Origin: Bacteroidales bacterium
GTDB taxonomy: Bacteria; Bacteroidota; Bacteroidia; Bacteroidales; UBA932
Direction of reading: 5' to 3'
Assembly (NCBI GenBank): GCA_024401945.1
Contig: JAKSKC010000009.1
Coordinates: 1 to 25,578, forward strand
Length of the DNA: 25,578 nt
In this document: positions 16,209 through 22,694 of the stretch, piece after piece
Position numbering within the stretch: the stretch's first letter is position 1
Layout: every line of letters begins with the position of its first letter
Notes under the pieces: generated by a model
Seen by the model: the letters and a program-made list of their open reading frames with translations, nothing else
What the model was told of the DNA's origin: nothing
Database searches by the model: none
Made by a program: the position numbers and the translations under genes

Positions 16209-17612
16209 CTACAGTTGCTTCCGCCATCTGGCGAGAGGAATGTCCAGCTGACTGCGGTATTTCGCGATGGTGCGGCGCGCTACTTTGTATCCGCGTTTCT
16301 CCATCTCGGCTACCAGCTGTTCGTCGGTAAGCGGCTTGCGCTTGTCCTCGGCATCGATGCACTCCTGCAGGGCCTTCTTCAGCTCGCGGGTGCTGACCTC
16401 ATCCCCTTCCTTGTTCTCCAGCCCTTCGGAGAAGAAATACTTGAGGGGGAATATCCCGAAATGGGTCTCGATGTATTTGCTGTTCACCACCCTGGAGATG
16501 GTGCTTATGTCAAATCCGGTCTTTTCCGCAATGTTCTTGAGAACCATCGGTTTGAGGCTGCTCTCGTCCCCGTCGACGAAGAAATCGTACTGGTAGTCCA
16601 GAATTGCCTGCATCGTCTTCTCAAGCGTGTTATGGCGCTGTTTCAGGGCTTCCACGAACCACTTTGCGGAATCGAGTTTCTGACGCACGAAGGTGGCGGC
16701 CTCCTTTCTGGCCTTGTCGGATGAATTCCCGGCATTTATGAGCAGGTCCGCGTATTTGCTGTTGACCCTCAGTTCGGGGATGGAGAACCTCGGCATAGTG
16801 AACGTGAGCCTGTCCCCGTTTTCCTGAAGAATGAAATCCGGAACTATCTGCTGGGCCTGGTCCGTATAGCTGTCATCGACCTGTCCCCCCGGAGAAGGGT
16901 TCAGCTTCACTATCCTGGCTATGGCCGCCTTGAGCTGTTCCTCACTTATGGAAAGCCGCGACGTTATCTTCTTGAAATGCCTGTTCGAGAACTCCTCGAA
17001 CTCATTTTCCAGAATCCTTTCAGCCGTGACCACATCCTCTGTCTGTCTGCAGGCCCTGAGCTGGAGCAGCAGACATTCCCTCAGGTCCCTGGCCCCGACT
17101 CCCGACGGATCGAATTCCTGAATCACCCTGAGCATCCTGAGCACCTCCCCGCTGTCGGTCTCGATACCGGCCCTGAAGGCAAGGTCGTCCACGAGCGATT
17201 CGATGTCCCTGCGCAGGTATCCGTCCTCGTTGAGACTGCCTATGATGAAGGCCGCGATGTTGTGCTCCTTCTCGCTGAGATTCCTGAATCCCAGCTGGTT
17301 CATAAGACTCTGGGTGAAACTTTCCTTCACAGAGAAGGTGTTGTACTCCGGGCGCTCGTCCTTCCCCCAGTTGTTGACCCTCATCCTGTAGGCAGGGATG
17401 TAATCGTCATCCTTGAGCTCGTCTATGGAGATATCCTTATCCTCCTCGTCCTTCTCCGGGTCCGGAGTGTCGTCGAGCACGGGATTCTCCTCCAGTTCGG
17501 CCCGGACCCTCTGCTCAAGTTCCTGAACCGGAAGTTCTATGAGCTTGATGGTCTGTATCTGAAGCGGACTCAGCTTCTGCTGCTGCTTTATTTCCAGGCC
17601 GGTCTTGAGCAT
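16209..17612 (-). CDS. rpoN: RNA polymerase sigma-54 factor
   Basis: 467-residue sigma-54, which directs RNA polymerase to -24/-12 promoters and needs AAA+ enhancer-binding activators. Visible regions: the glutamine/leucine-rich activator-responsive N terminus (1-45, including QQQKLSPLQIQTIKLIELP), an acidic linker (48-72), the core-binding domain with FDPSGVGARDLRECLLLQL (near 165-185), and a helix-turn-helix (about 360-390). The RpoN box ARRTIAKYRS (445-454) contacts the -24 element. Length and order are normal for the family. The gene follows the SPOR-domain gene by one base (TAAGATG) and is probably co-transcribed with it. No enhancer-binding protein is encoded in this window. Confidence 0.97.
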   Translation of the reverse strand: MLKTGLEIKQQQKLSPLQIQTIKLIELPVQELEQRVRAELEENPVLDDTPDPEKDEEDKDISIDELKDDDYIPAYRMRVNNWGKDERPEYNTFSVKESFTQSLMNQLGFRNLSEKEHNIAAFIIGSLNEDGYLRRDIESLVDDLAFRAGIETDSGEVLRMLRVIQEFDPSGVGARDLRECLLLQLRACRQTEDVVTAERILENEFEEFSNRHFKKITSRLSISEEQLKAAIARIVKLNPSPGGQVDDSYTDQAQQIVPDFILQENGDRLTFTMPRFSIPELRVNSKYADLLINAGNSSDKARKEAATFVRQKLDSAKWFVEALKQRHNTLEKTMQAILDYQYDFFVDGDESSLKPMVLKNIAEKTGFDISTISRVVNSKYIETHFGIFPLKYFFSEGLENKEGDEVSTRELKKALQECIDAEDKRKPLTDEQLVAEMEKRGYKVARRTIAKYRSQLDIPLARWRKQL

Positions 17613-17613
17613 C

Positions 17614-18072
17614 TTACTTCCTGACTATGTAAGCGCGCGGGAATGCGTTCCTGATGGATTTGAGGGCCTCTTCTGCCTCGGCCCGGCTGCTGTAGTGACC
17701 CACAGTAACCATAAAGTAGGGACTTGAGAAGGTCCTGGACGCCTCCTCCTCAGGGAAGAGGGCGTTGAAGCGGGCGAGTGTCTGTGATGAGATGTTGCGG
17801 GCGTTCTGGCTGTTGTCGGAATAGATCCTGATGCCGAAGGTGCCCTTTACGCTTTCCCCTCCGCGGTAGCTGCTGTGAGTGTTCTCGGAAGGGTGTTTCC
17901 CCACCTGTTCCGGGAAAGCCTCCCTGACTGTGCCGGGCTGGTCGACGCTGACCGTTGCGGGCAGGTTCTCAAAGATGTCGACCCTGGCTGCGGTTGTGTC
18001 CGCCTGCTGCGCGCAAAGTTGCAGGACTGCGGCGAAAACCGCGACGAGAACTGATATAATGCGTTTTTTCAT
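17614..18072 (-). CDS. Secreted SPOR-domain protein
   Basis: 152 residues with a Sec signal peptide (1-21, ending LCAQ), a short polar linker (about 22-72) and a C-terminal SPOR-like domain (about 75-152). The domain starts at KGTFGIRIYSDNSQNARNI and ends SPYFMVTVGHYSSRAEAEEA and RAYIVRK. SPOR domains bind denuded glycan strands at division sites, so a periplasmic cell-wall role is likely. The partner and exact function are not known from the sequence. It is the first gene of a two-gene unit with rpoN and is transcribed divergently from miaB. The second half of a SPOR domain is well preserved, so the family call is good. Confidence 0.82.
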   Translation of the reverse strand: MKKRIISVLVAVFAAVLQLCAQQADTTAARVDIFENLPATVSVDQPGTVREAFPEQVGKHPSENTHSSYRGGESVKGTFGIRIYSDNSQNARNISSQTLARFNALFPEEEASRTFSSPYFMVTVGHYSSRAEAEEALKSIRNAFPRAYIVRK

Positions 18073-18089
18073 ACACTTGTTTATCCTTA

Positions 18090-18097
18090 CAAAGATA
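18090..18097 (-). promoter_or_regulatory. -7 box of the SPOR-rpoN operon
   Basis: TATCTTTG on the minus strand ends 17 bases before the ATG at 18072, giving a leader of roughly a dozen bases. The -33 position (18120-18117, GCTG) is a poor match and lies over the divergent miaB promoter. Confidence 0.68.
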
Positions 18098-18108
18098 AGA
18101 AAATTATC

Positions 18109-18116
18109 TATCTTTG
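18109..18116 (+). promoter_or_regulatory. -7 box of miaB
   Basis: TATCTTTG lies only 6 bases before the miaB ATG at 18123. With initiation about 5-7 bases beyond the box, the mRNA would begin at or next to the start codon. No clear -33 element is seen. It faces away from the SPOR -7 box, with 11 bases between them. Confidence 0.68.
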
Positions 18117-18122
18117 CAGCCT

Positions 18123-19448
18123 ATGCGCAAAGTTTATATCGAGACATACGGGTGCCAGATGAATGTCAGCGACACCGAAGTGATATTTGCAATACTTGCC
18201 GGCAAAGGCTACGAAAGGACAGAGGACATAAATCGTGCCGATGTCATTATGGCGAACACCTGTTCCGTCAGGGACAATGCCGAGCAGCGTATCAGGGGCA
18301 GGGTGGAGCAGTTCAGCCTCCAGCGCCGCAACCGCAGGGTAGTCATAGGAATCCTGGGCTGTATGGCGGAAAGGCTGAAGGACAGGCTCCTCGAATCCGG
18401 GCAGGTCGACCTGGTGGCGGGGCCCGATTCGTACAGGAGGCTTCCGGAACTTCTGGAGGAGGCTTTCTCAGGTCATCCGGCCATCGACGTCGGTCTGTCG
18501 CGCACCGAAACCTACGATGACATACGTCCGGTCAGGCTGGACACGAACGGGGTGTCGGCCTTCATCTCGATAATGCGCGGGTGCAACAATGTATGCTCCT
18601 ACTGCGTGGTGCCGTATACCAGGGGCGCCGAGCGCAGCAGGGATGCCCGCACGATAGTGAGGGAGGCCTGTGAATGCTTCGAGGACGGATACAGGGAGGT
18701 GACCCTGCTCGGTCAGAACGTCGATTCCTATCTGTGGAACGCTCCTGACGGGTCGTCCGTGGACTTCGCTTCTCTGGTTGCCATGGTCGCCGGCATATCC
18801 CCGCAGCTGAGGGTTCGTTTCTCGACCTCCAACCCGCAGGACATTTCTGACGCGCTTCTGGAGGTGATGGCTTCGCACGACAATGTCTGCAGGCATATCC
18901 ATCTGCCGGTGCAGAGCGGAAGCAACAGGATACTCGAGAAGATGAGGCGCCGCTACACCAGGGAATGGTATCTGGACAGGGTGGCTGCAATCAGGAGGAT
19001 GGTTCCGGGATGCGGACTCACGACGGATGTCATAGCGGGTTTCTGCTCGGAGACGGAGGAGGACCACAGGCAGACCCTGGACCTGTTCGAACAGGTCGGG
19101 TTCGACACGGCCTTCATGTTCTATTATTCGGAACGCCCCGGCACCCTGGCGGCCAGGAAGTATCCGGATGACGTACCTCAGGACGTGAAGACGCGACGTC
19201 TCGAGGAAATTATCTCGCTGCAGTGCAGGAAAAGTCTGGAGAGCTACCGTGCCGATATCGGAAAGACTTTCAGGGTGCTCGTTGAGGGACCTTCGAAGAA
19301 GTCCGGATCGGACGGGCGCATACAGCTCTGCGGCAGGGCCTCCAACAACAAGATGTGCGTGTGGGAGGACTCCGTGCACAAGGCGGGGGATTATGTGGAT
19401 GTCAGGGTCGTGGACTGCACTTCCGCGACGCTGATATGTGAATTGTAG
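18123..19448 (+). CDS. miaB: MiaB, tRNA methylthiotransferase
   Basis: Radical-SAM enzyme that adds the 2-methylthio group to N6-isopentenyladenosine-37 of tRNAs reading UNN codons. The 441 residues show the N-terminal UPF0004 domain with cluster-binding C11 (ETYGCQMN), C47 (ANTCSVR) and C80 (GILGCMAER). The radical-SAM CxxxCxxC is at C154/C158/C161 (RGCNNVCSYC), followed by the core with HIHLPVQSGSNRIL and TDVIAGFCSETEED. A C-terminal TRAM domain ends ATLICEL. I use the ATG at 18123; an in-frame TTG at 18114 lies inside the -7 element and aligns less well. MiaB-type rather than RimO- or MtaB-type is suggested by ETYGCQMN and the overall length. radC follows after 33 bases. Confidence 0.96.
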   Translation: MRKVYIETYGCQMNVSDTEVIFAILAGKGYERTEDINRADVIMANTCSVRDNAEQRIRGRVEQFSLQRRNRRVVIGILGCMAERLKDRLLESGQVDLVAGPDSYRRLPELLEEAFSGHPAIDVGLSRTETYDDIRPVRLDTNGVSAFISIMRGCNNVCSYCVVPYTRGAERSRDARTIVREACECFEDGYREVTLLGQNVDSYLWNAPDGSSVDFASLVAMVAGISPQLRVRFSTSNPQDISDALLEVMASHDNVCRHIHLPVQSGSNRILEKMRRRYTREWYLDRVAAIRRMVPGCGLTTDVIAGFCSETEEDHRQTLDLFEQVGFDTAFMFYYSERPGTLAARKYPDDVPQDVKTRRLEEIISLQCRKSLESYRADIGKTFRVLVEGPSKKSGSDGRIQLCGRASNNKMCVWEDSVHKAGDYVDVRVVDCTSATLICEL

Positions 19449-19453
19449 ATTCA

Positions 19454-19466
19454 GGCCCTGCGGGCC
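19454..19466 (+). other. Small stem-loop between miaB and radC
   Basis: GGCCC (19454-19458) and GGGCC (19462-19466) form a five-pair stem with a three-base loop in the 33-base spacer. There is no T-tract, so it is not a clear terminator. It might stabilise or attenuate the transcript. Confidence 0.35.
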
Positions 19467-19481
19467 GCTTGAACTTGAACT

Positions 19482-20198
19482 ATGAAAATTATGGAAATCT
19501 GCGCGGGGGAACGCCCGCGTGAAAGGATGATGTCCGGAGGCCCTTCCGGTCTCTCCGACTCTGAACTGCTGGCCATCCTGCTGCGCTGCGGAAGCAGGGA
19601 CTGCAATGCCCTTGAACTGGCGCACAGGCTTCTTTCCGCCTCGGGCGGGAAACTTTCCTCCCTCTTTGCAATGACCCCTTCCCGGATGTGTTCGATCCCG
19701 GGCATCGGCCCTGCCAAATCTTCGCTGATATATGCAGCCTTCGAGCTGGGGAGACGCTTTGTAGCCGAGGATTCCGGCGTGAAGCATTCCCCTGTGCTGG
19801 GCTCCGGAATGGTATGTGACCTTATGCTGCCTTTCCTGAAGGCCCTTGACCGGGAGCAGTGCTGGGCCCTCTTCCTGAACAGTTCGAATTTCGTAGTCGG
19901 ACGTGAATGCATCTGCCAGGGATCGCTGGATTCAACCCCCGTGGACATACGCAGGATAGTGAAGACCGCCCTTGACAGGAATGCCGCCTCGGTGATTCTG
20001 GTGCATAACCATCCTTCCGGGAACCCGTCACCGAGCGAAGCCGACCAGCGGAGCACGGCGAGACTCAGGGCCGCCCTCTCGAATTTCGGGATGCTGCTGC
20101 TCGATCACGTGATAATAGGGGACAGGTCCTTCTTCTCCTTCGCCGACAACGAACTTACCGATCTTTGCGCCTGCGGGTCGGGTGACAGATCAGAGTGA
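19482..20198 (+). CDS. radC: RadC-family JAMM-domain protein
   Basis: 238 residues. The N terminus, with its ERPRERM motif, is typical of RadC (ERPREKL), which supports the ATG at 19482 over the internal one at 19491. A helix-hairpin-helix-like segment (SIPGIGPAKS, 71-80) precedes a JAB/MPN metalloprotease-like domain. Its zinc motif is HNHPSG with H175 and H177, then D188 in SPSEAD. RadC was once linked to DNA repair, but its biochemical role is unsettled. It is probably co-transcribed with miaB. The last 44 bases overlap the 3' end of the oppositely oriented fur-like gene, so the C-terminal tail (about the last 14 residues) is encoded opposite Fur's tail. Confidence 0.94.
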   Translation: MKIMEICAGERPRERMMSGGPSGLSDSELLAILLRCGSRDCNALELAHRLLSASGGKLSSLFAMTPSRMCSIPGIGPAKSSLIYAAFELGRRFVAEDSGVKHSPVLGSGMVCDLMLPFLKALDREQCWALFLNSSNFVVGRECICQGSLDSTPVDIRRIVKTALDRNAASVILVHNHPSGNPSPSEADQRSTARLRAALSNFGMLLLDHVIIGDRSFFSFADNELTDLCACGSGDRSE

Positions 20199-20589
20199 GG
20201 TCCGCCTGCTCGAACTTGTAGCCCCTGAACCTGCGGCCGCGGAAATATTTCTCGATGGTCTGGAGGATCTCCTCTTCCTGGAGATCGCGGTATTCGCCGT
20301 ACACGCGGTCATACAGATGCACGTGCCTGTCAGTGTTCACGTCGAAATACATCTTGTTGTCGGAACTGAGACGGTTGCGGTAGATGCCCATAAGGGTGAA
20401 CTGGCTCAGGATGTTGTAGACTGATGTCGTTGTGACCTTGACCTTGCTGTGGGTGGCGATGTGGTCAGCCACCTGGTCCGCACTTGCGTGGACGAGCTTC
20501 AGCATAGCCTCGTGGACTGCGATCCGCTGTGACGTCGCCCGCATTCCACGGTTCTTGAGAACATCTTTTAACTTCTTGACTTCCAGCAT
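20155..20589 (-). CDS. Fur-family transcriptional regulator lacking the CxxC zinc site
   Basis: 144 residues. Residues 5-70 form a Fur-type winged helix (RGMRATSQRIAVHEAML, then the recognition segment TTTSVYNILSQF at 53-64). Residues 75-135 form the dimerisation domain with RHVHLYDRVYGEY and LTLICHP. Fur, Zur and PerR proteins normally have HxHxxCxxCG here. In this protein the two cysteines are replaced by D94 and Y97, and only one cysteine (C135) exists in the whole protein. The structural zinc site is therefore absent, and the metal or signal sensed cannot be assigned. I use the ATG at 20589 rather than an in-frame TTG three bases upstream. It is divergent from trxB, so a redox or peroxide role is possible but unproven. 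The 3' end overlaps radC. Confidence 0.87.
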   Translation of the reverse strand: MLEVKKLKDVLKNRGMRATSQRIAVHEAMLKLVHASADQVADHIATHSKVKVTTTSVYNILSQFTLMGIYRNRLSSDNKMYFDVNTDRHVHLYDRVYGEYRDLQEEEILQTIEKYFRGRRFRGYKFEQADLTLICHPTRRRKDR

Positions 20590-20594
20590 CAATG

Positions 20595-20602
20595 CAAAGA
20601 TA
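20595..20602 (-). promoter_or_regulatory. -7 box of the fur-like gene
   Basis: TATCTTTG on the minus strand, with only 5 bases between it and the ATG at 20589, suggests leaderless or near-leaderless mRNA. The -33 region (AATG, 20625-20622) is weak and overlaps the last base of the trxB -7 box. Confidence 0.66.
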
Positions 20603-20614
20603 GGGAAAAATGAT

Positions 20615-20622
20615 TATATTTG
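20615..20622 (+). promoter_or_regulatory. -7 box of the trxB-bamD-rpoZ-recN operon
   Basis: TATATTTG matches the Bacteroidota -7 consensus and lies 9 bases before the trxB ATG, so the leader is only a few bases. It is inverted relative to the fur -7 box, with 12 bases between the two. Confidence 0.68.
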
Positions 20623-20631
20623 CATTTTGTT

Positions 20632-21552
20632 ATGGAAAAAGTGCATCTTCTCATAGTAGGCGCCGGACCTGCCGGTTATACTGCCGCGATATATGCCGCG
20701 AGGGCTGCCCTGCAGCCTGTGCTGCTTGAAGGAAGGCAGCCCGGAGGACAGCTTACAACCACTACGGTTATAGAGAACTATCCGGGCTTTCCACAGGGTG
20801 TCGATGCCAACGTGCTCATGGCCGATATGCGCAGCCAGGCCTCGAGGCTCGGCGCCGACATACGTCCGGGGAGCGTCGTGGAGACGGACTTCTCGTCCAG
20901 GCCTTTCAGACTGAAGACGGACGGGGGACAGGAGTTTGAGGCGGATGCAGTTATCGTGGCCACAGGTGCCTCGGCCAAGTACCTCGGACTTCCTTCGGAA
21001 CAGAAGTTCCTGGGAATGGGTGTGTCGGCCTGCGCCACTTGCGACGGCTTCTTCTACCGGAAGAAGGATGTGGCTGTGGTAGGAGGCGGGGACACTGCCA
21101 TCGAAGAGGCCCTGTATCTTTCCGGATTGTGCCGCAAGGTCTATATGATAGTCCGCAGGGACGTTTTCAGGGCTGCCGATGCGATGCAGCGCAAGCTTGC
21201 CGGAGCGTCAAACGTGGAGGTTCTGTGGAACTGTACGACCCAGGAGGTCCTCGGGGATGCCTCCGGTGTCACCGGGGCGCGGATACTCCGCAGGAATGGC
21301 GAGGTTTTTGATATTGCGGTGGACGGATTCTTCCTCGCGATAGGACATCACCCCAACTCAGAGGTTTTCTCCCGCTGGTTGGAAACCGACGAGAACGGAT
21401 ATATCGTCACGAAGGCTCCGGGAACGGAAACTTCCGTGGAAGGTGTCTTCGCCGCCGGGGACGTTCAGGATCCGCGTTACAGACAGGCCATCAATGCGGC
21501 CGCATCAGGCTGCAGGGCTGCCCTGGACGCAGAAAAGTATTTGAAGAGATAA
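20632..21552 (+). CDS. trxB: Thioredoxin reductase
   Basis: Cytoplasmic FAD enzyme that reduces thioredoxin with NADPH. The 306 residues have the FAD-binding GAGPAGYTAAIYAAR (10-24) and the redox pair C134-A-T-C137 (SACATCDGFFYR). The NADPH-binding motif GGGDTAIEEA (151-160) and the C-terminal FAD motif GVFAAGDV complete the set. This is the low-molecular-weight type of normal length. The start at 20632 gives MEKVHLLIVGAG; an in-frame upstream TTG falls inside the -7 element and is rejected. It is the first gene of a tight operon, with bamD following after 10 bases. It is divergent from a Fur-family gene whose product might regulate it. Confidence 0.96.
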   Translation: MEKVHLLIVGAGPAGYTAAIYAARAALQPVLLEGRQPGGQLTTTTVIENYPGFPQGVDANVLMADMRSQASRLGADIRPGSVVETDFSSRPFRLKTDGGQEFEADAVIVATGASAKYLGLPSEQKFLGMGVSACATCDGFFYRKKDVAVVGGGDTAIEEALYLSGLCRKVYMIVRRDVFRAADAMQRKLAGASNVEVLWNCTTQEVLGDASGVTGARILRRNGEVFDIAVDGFFLAIGHHPNSEVFSRWLETDENGYIVTKAPGTETSVEGVFAAGDVQDPRYRQAINAAASGCRAALDAEKYLKR

Positions 21553-21562
21553 GAAAACCGAT

Positions 21563-22360
21563 ATGAACAAGACATCCCTCTTTATTCTCGTGCTGTCAGT
21601 GCTTGCGCTGTCCGTTTCCTGCAAGTCCAAGTACCAGCTCCTGCTGGAAGGGAACGACGTTGAGACCAAGTATTCAACTGCATTCGAACTCTTCAATGCG
21701 GGAAAGTACGAGAAGGCCGCCAAACTGTTCGAATCTCTCGCGGTCGTTACTCCGGGTACTTCCAGGGATGACACTGTCCAGTACTACTGGGCCCTGAGCA
21801 ATTACCGCTTCCAGGACTACTTTACGGCAGAGGCCAACTTCCGCTCGTTCTGCGAACATTTCCCGAGAAGCCCTTTCACTTCGGATGCCCAGTTCCTCAG
21901 AATCGACTGCCTCTTCCGCGACACCAACCGATATGAACTGGACCAGACGCCTACCTACAAGGCTGTCACCGAGATCAGCGAATATATGATAGAGAATCCT
22001 ACCAGCACCCACTTCAGCACCTGCGAGCAGATGCTTGTTACTCTGGGCGAACGCCTTGACAAGAAGGCGTTCGAGGCTGCCAGGCTCTACTACAATATGG
22101 AGGATTATCAGGCGGCCACCGTGGCGTTCAGGAATATCCTCAAGGACGACCCTGAAAATGTCTACAGGGAGGATGTGCTCTATTACACGGCCATGTCCTC
22201 GTACAAGTTCGCCCTGTTGAGCGTCGCCGCAAAGCAGAAGGAACGTTACCTGGTGTTCCAGGATGACTACTACAACTTCATATCCGAGTATCCGGATTCC
22301 AGGTACAGGCAGACGCTCGACCCTCTTTTCAACCGAGTTAAAAAATTGGAAAACAAATAG
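21563..22360 (+). CDS. bamD: BamD, outer-membrane assembly lipoprotein
   Basis: 265-residue lipoprotein with a signal peptide and lipobox LSVSC (C20), followed by TPR-like helices. Clear TPR-type stretches are FELFNAGKYEKAAKLFESL (about 41-59), YYWALSNYRFQDYFTAEANF and RLYYNMEDYQAATVAFRNIL. BamD is the periplasmic TPR subunit of the BAM complex that folds beta-barrel proteins into the outer membrane. It lies between trxB and the omega-like gene. Linkage of bamD to rpoZ and recN is, from memory, common in Bacteroidales. The window also encodes an OmpA-type barrel that would be a BAM client. Confidence 0.92.
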   Translation: MNKTSLFILVLSVLALSVSCKSKYQLLLEGNDVETKYSTAFELFNAGKYEKAAKLFESLAVVTPGTSRDDTVQYYWALSNYRFQDYFTAEANFRSFCEHFPRSPFTSDAQFLRIDCLFRDTNRYELDQTPTYKAVTEISEYMIENPTSTHFSTCEQMLVTLGERLDKKAFEAARLYYNMEDYQAATVAFRNILKDDPENVYREDVLYYTAMSSYKFALLSVAAKQKERYLVFQDDYYNFISEYPDSRYRQTLDPLFNRVKKLENK

Positions 22361-22364
22361 ATAT

Positions 22365-22691
22365 ATGGAAAAGAAAGTTCCTACAAACACCATTACCCGC
22401 GACGTGAAATACCTCGCGGAACCAACGGGAAACATTTACGAATCAGTTGTAGTCCTCTACAAGAGGGCCAACCAGATCGCCGCCGCCGAGAAGAAGGAGC
22501 TCTCCAAGAAGCTTGAGGACTTCCGCAGCGAGCGTGACACTATGGACGAGGTATTCGAGAACAAGGAGCAGATCGAGATATCAAAGTACTACGAGCGTCA
22601 GCCGAAACCTGACCTGGTTGCCATCTCCGAGTTCGAGAACGACGAACTTTTCTACAGGGTTGCCGAAGAGGATTCAACTCTTGTAAAATAA
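22365..22691 (+). CDS. rpoZ: RNA polymerase omega/Rpb6-like subunit
   Basis: 108 residues matching the Bacteroidota-type omega (Rpb6 family), a small subunit that helps assemble and stabilise RNA polymerase by clamping the beta-prime C terminus. The core omega signature is visible as TGNIYESVVVLYKRANQI (about 21-38), the equivalent of the R-A-x-Q-I segment, followed by KKELSKKLEDF. The later EVFENKEQIEISKYYERQPKP block is typical of the Bacteroidota version and has no counterpart in E. coli omega. The start is the ATG at 22365, four bases after the bamD stop. recN starts 3 bases after its stop. Confidence 0.88.
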   Translation: MEKKVPTNTITRDVKYLAEPTGNIYESVVVLYKRANQIAAAEKKELSKKLEDFRSERDTMDEVFENKEQIEISKYYERQPKPDLVAISEFENDELFYRVAEEDSTLVK

Positions 22692-22694
22692 CTT

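Noticed and set aside
18114..18122. TTG start for miaB three codons upstream
   Set aside because: The TTG lies inside the -7 promoter box, so it would not be transcribed, and the ATG gives the expected family N terminus.
18468..19787. A 439-codon open frame on the minus strand across miaB and the start of radC
   Set aside because: It is antisense to two genes with intact catalytic motifs. Its translation is rich in Arg, His, Pro and Gly without domain character, and the long frame follows from the GC-rich codon use of miaB.
21674..22435. A 253-codon minus-strand frame opposite bamD and rpoZ
   Set aside because: The bamD frame has a lipobox and TPR pattern. The opposite frame has no recognisable features and no upstream promoter.
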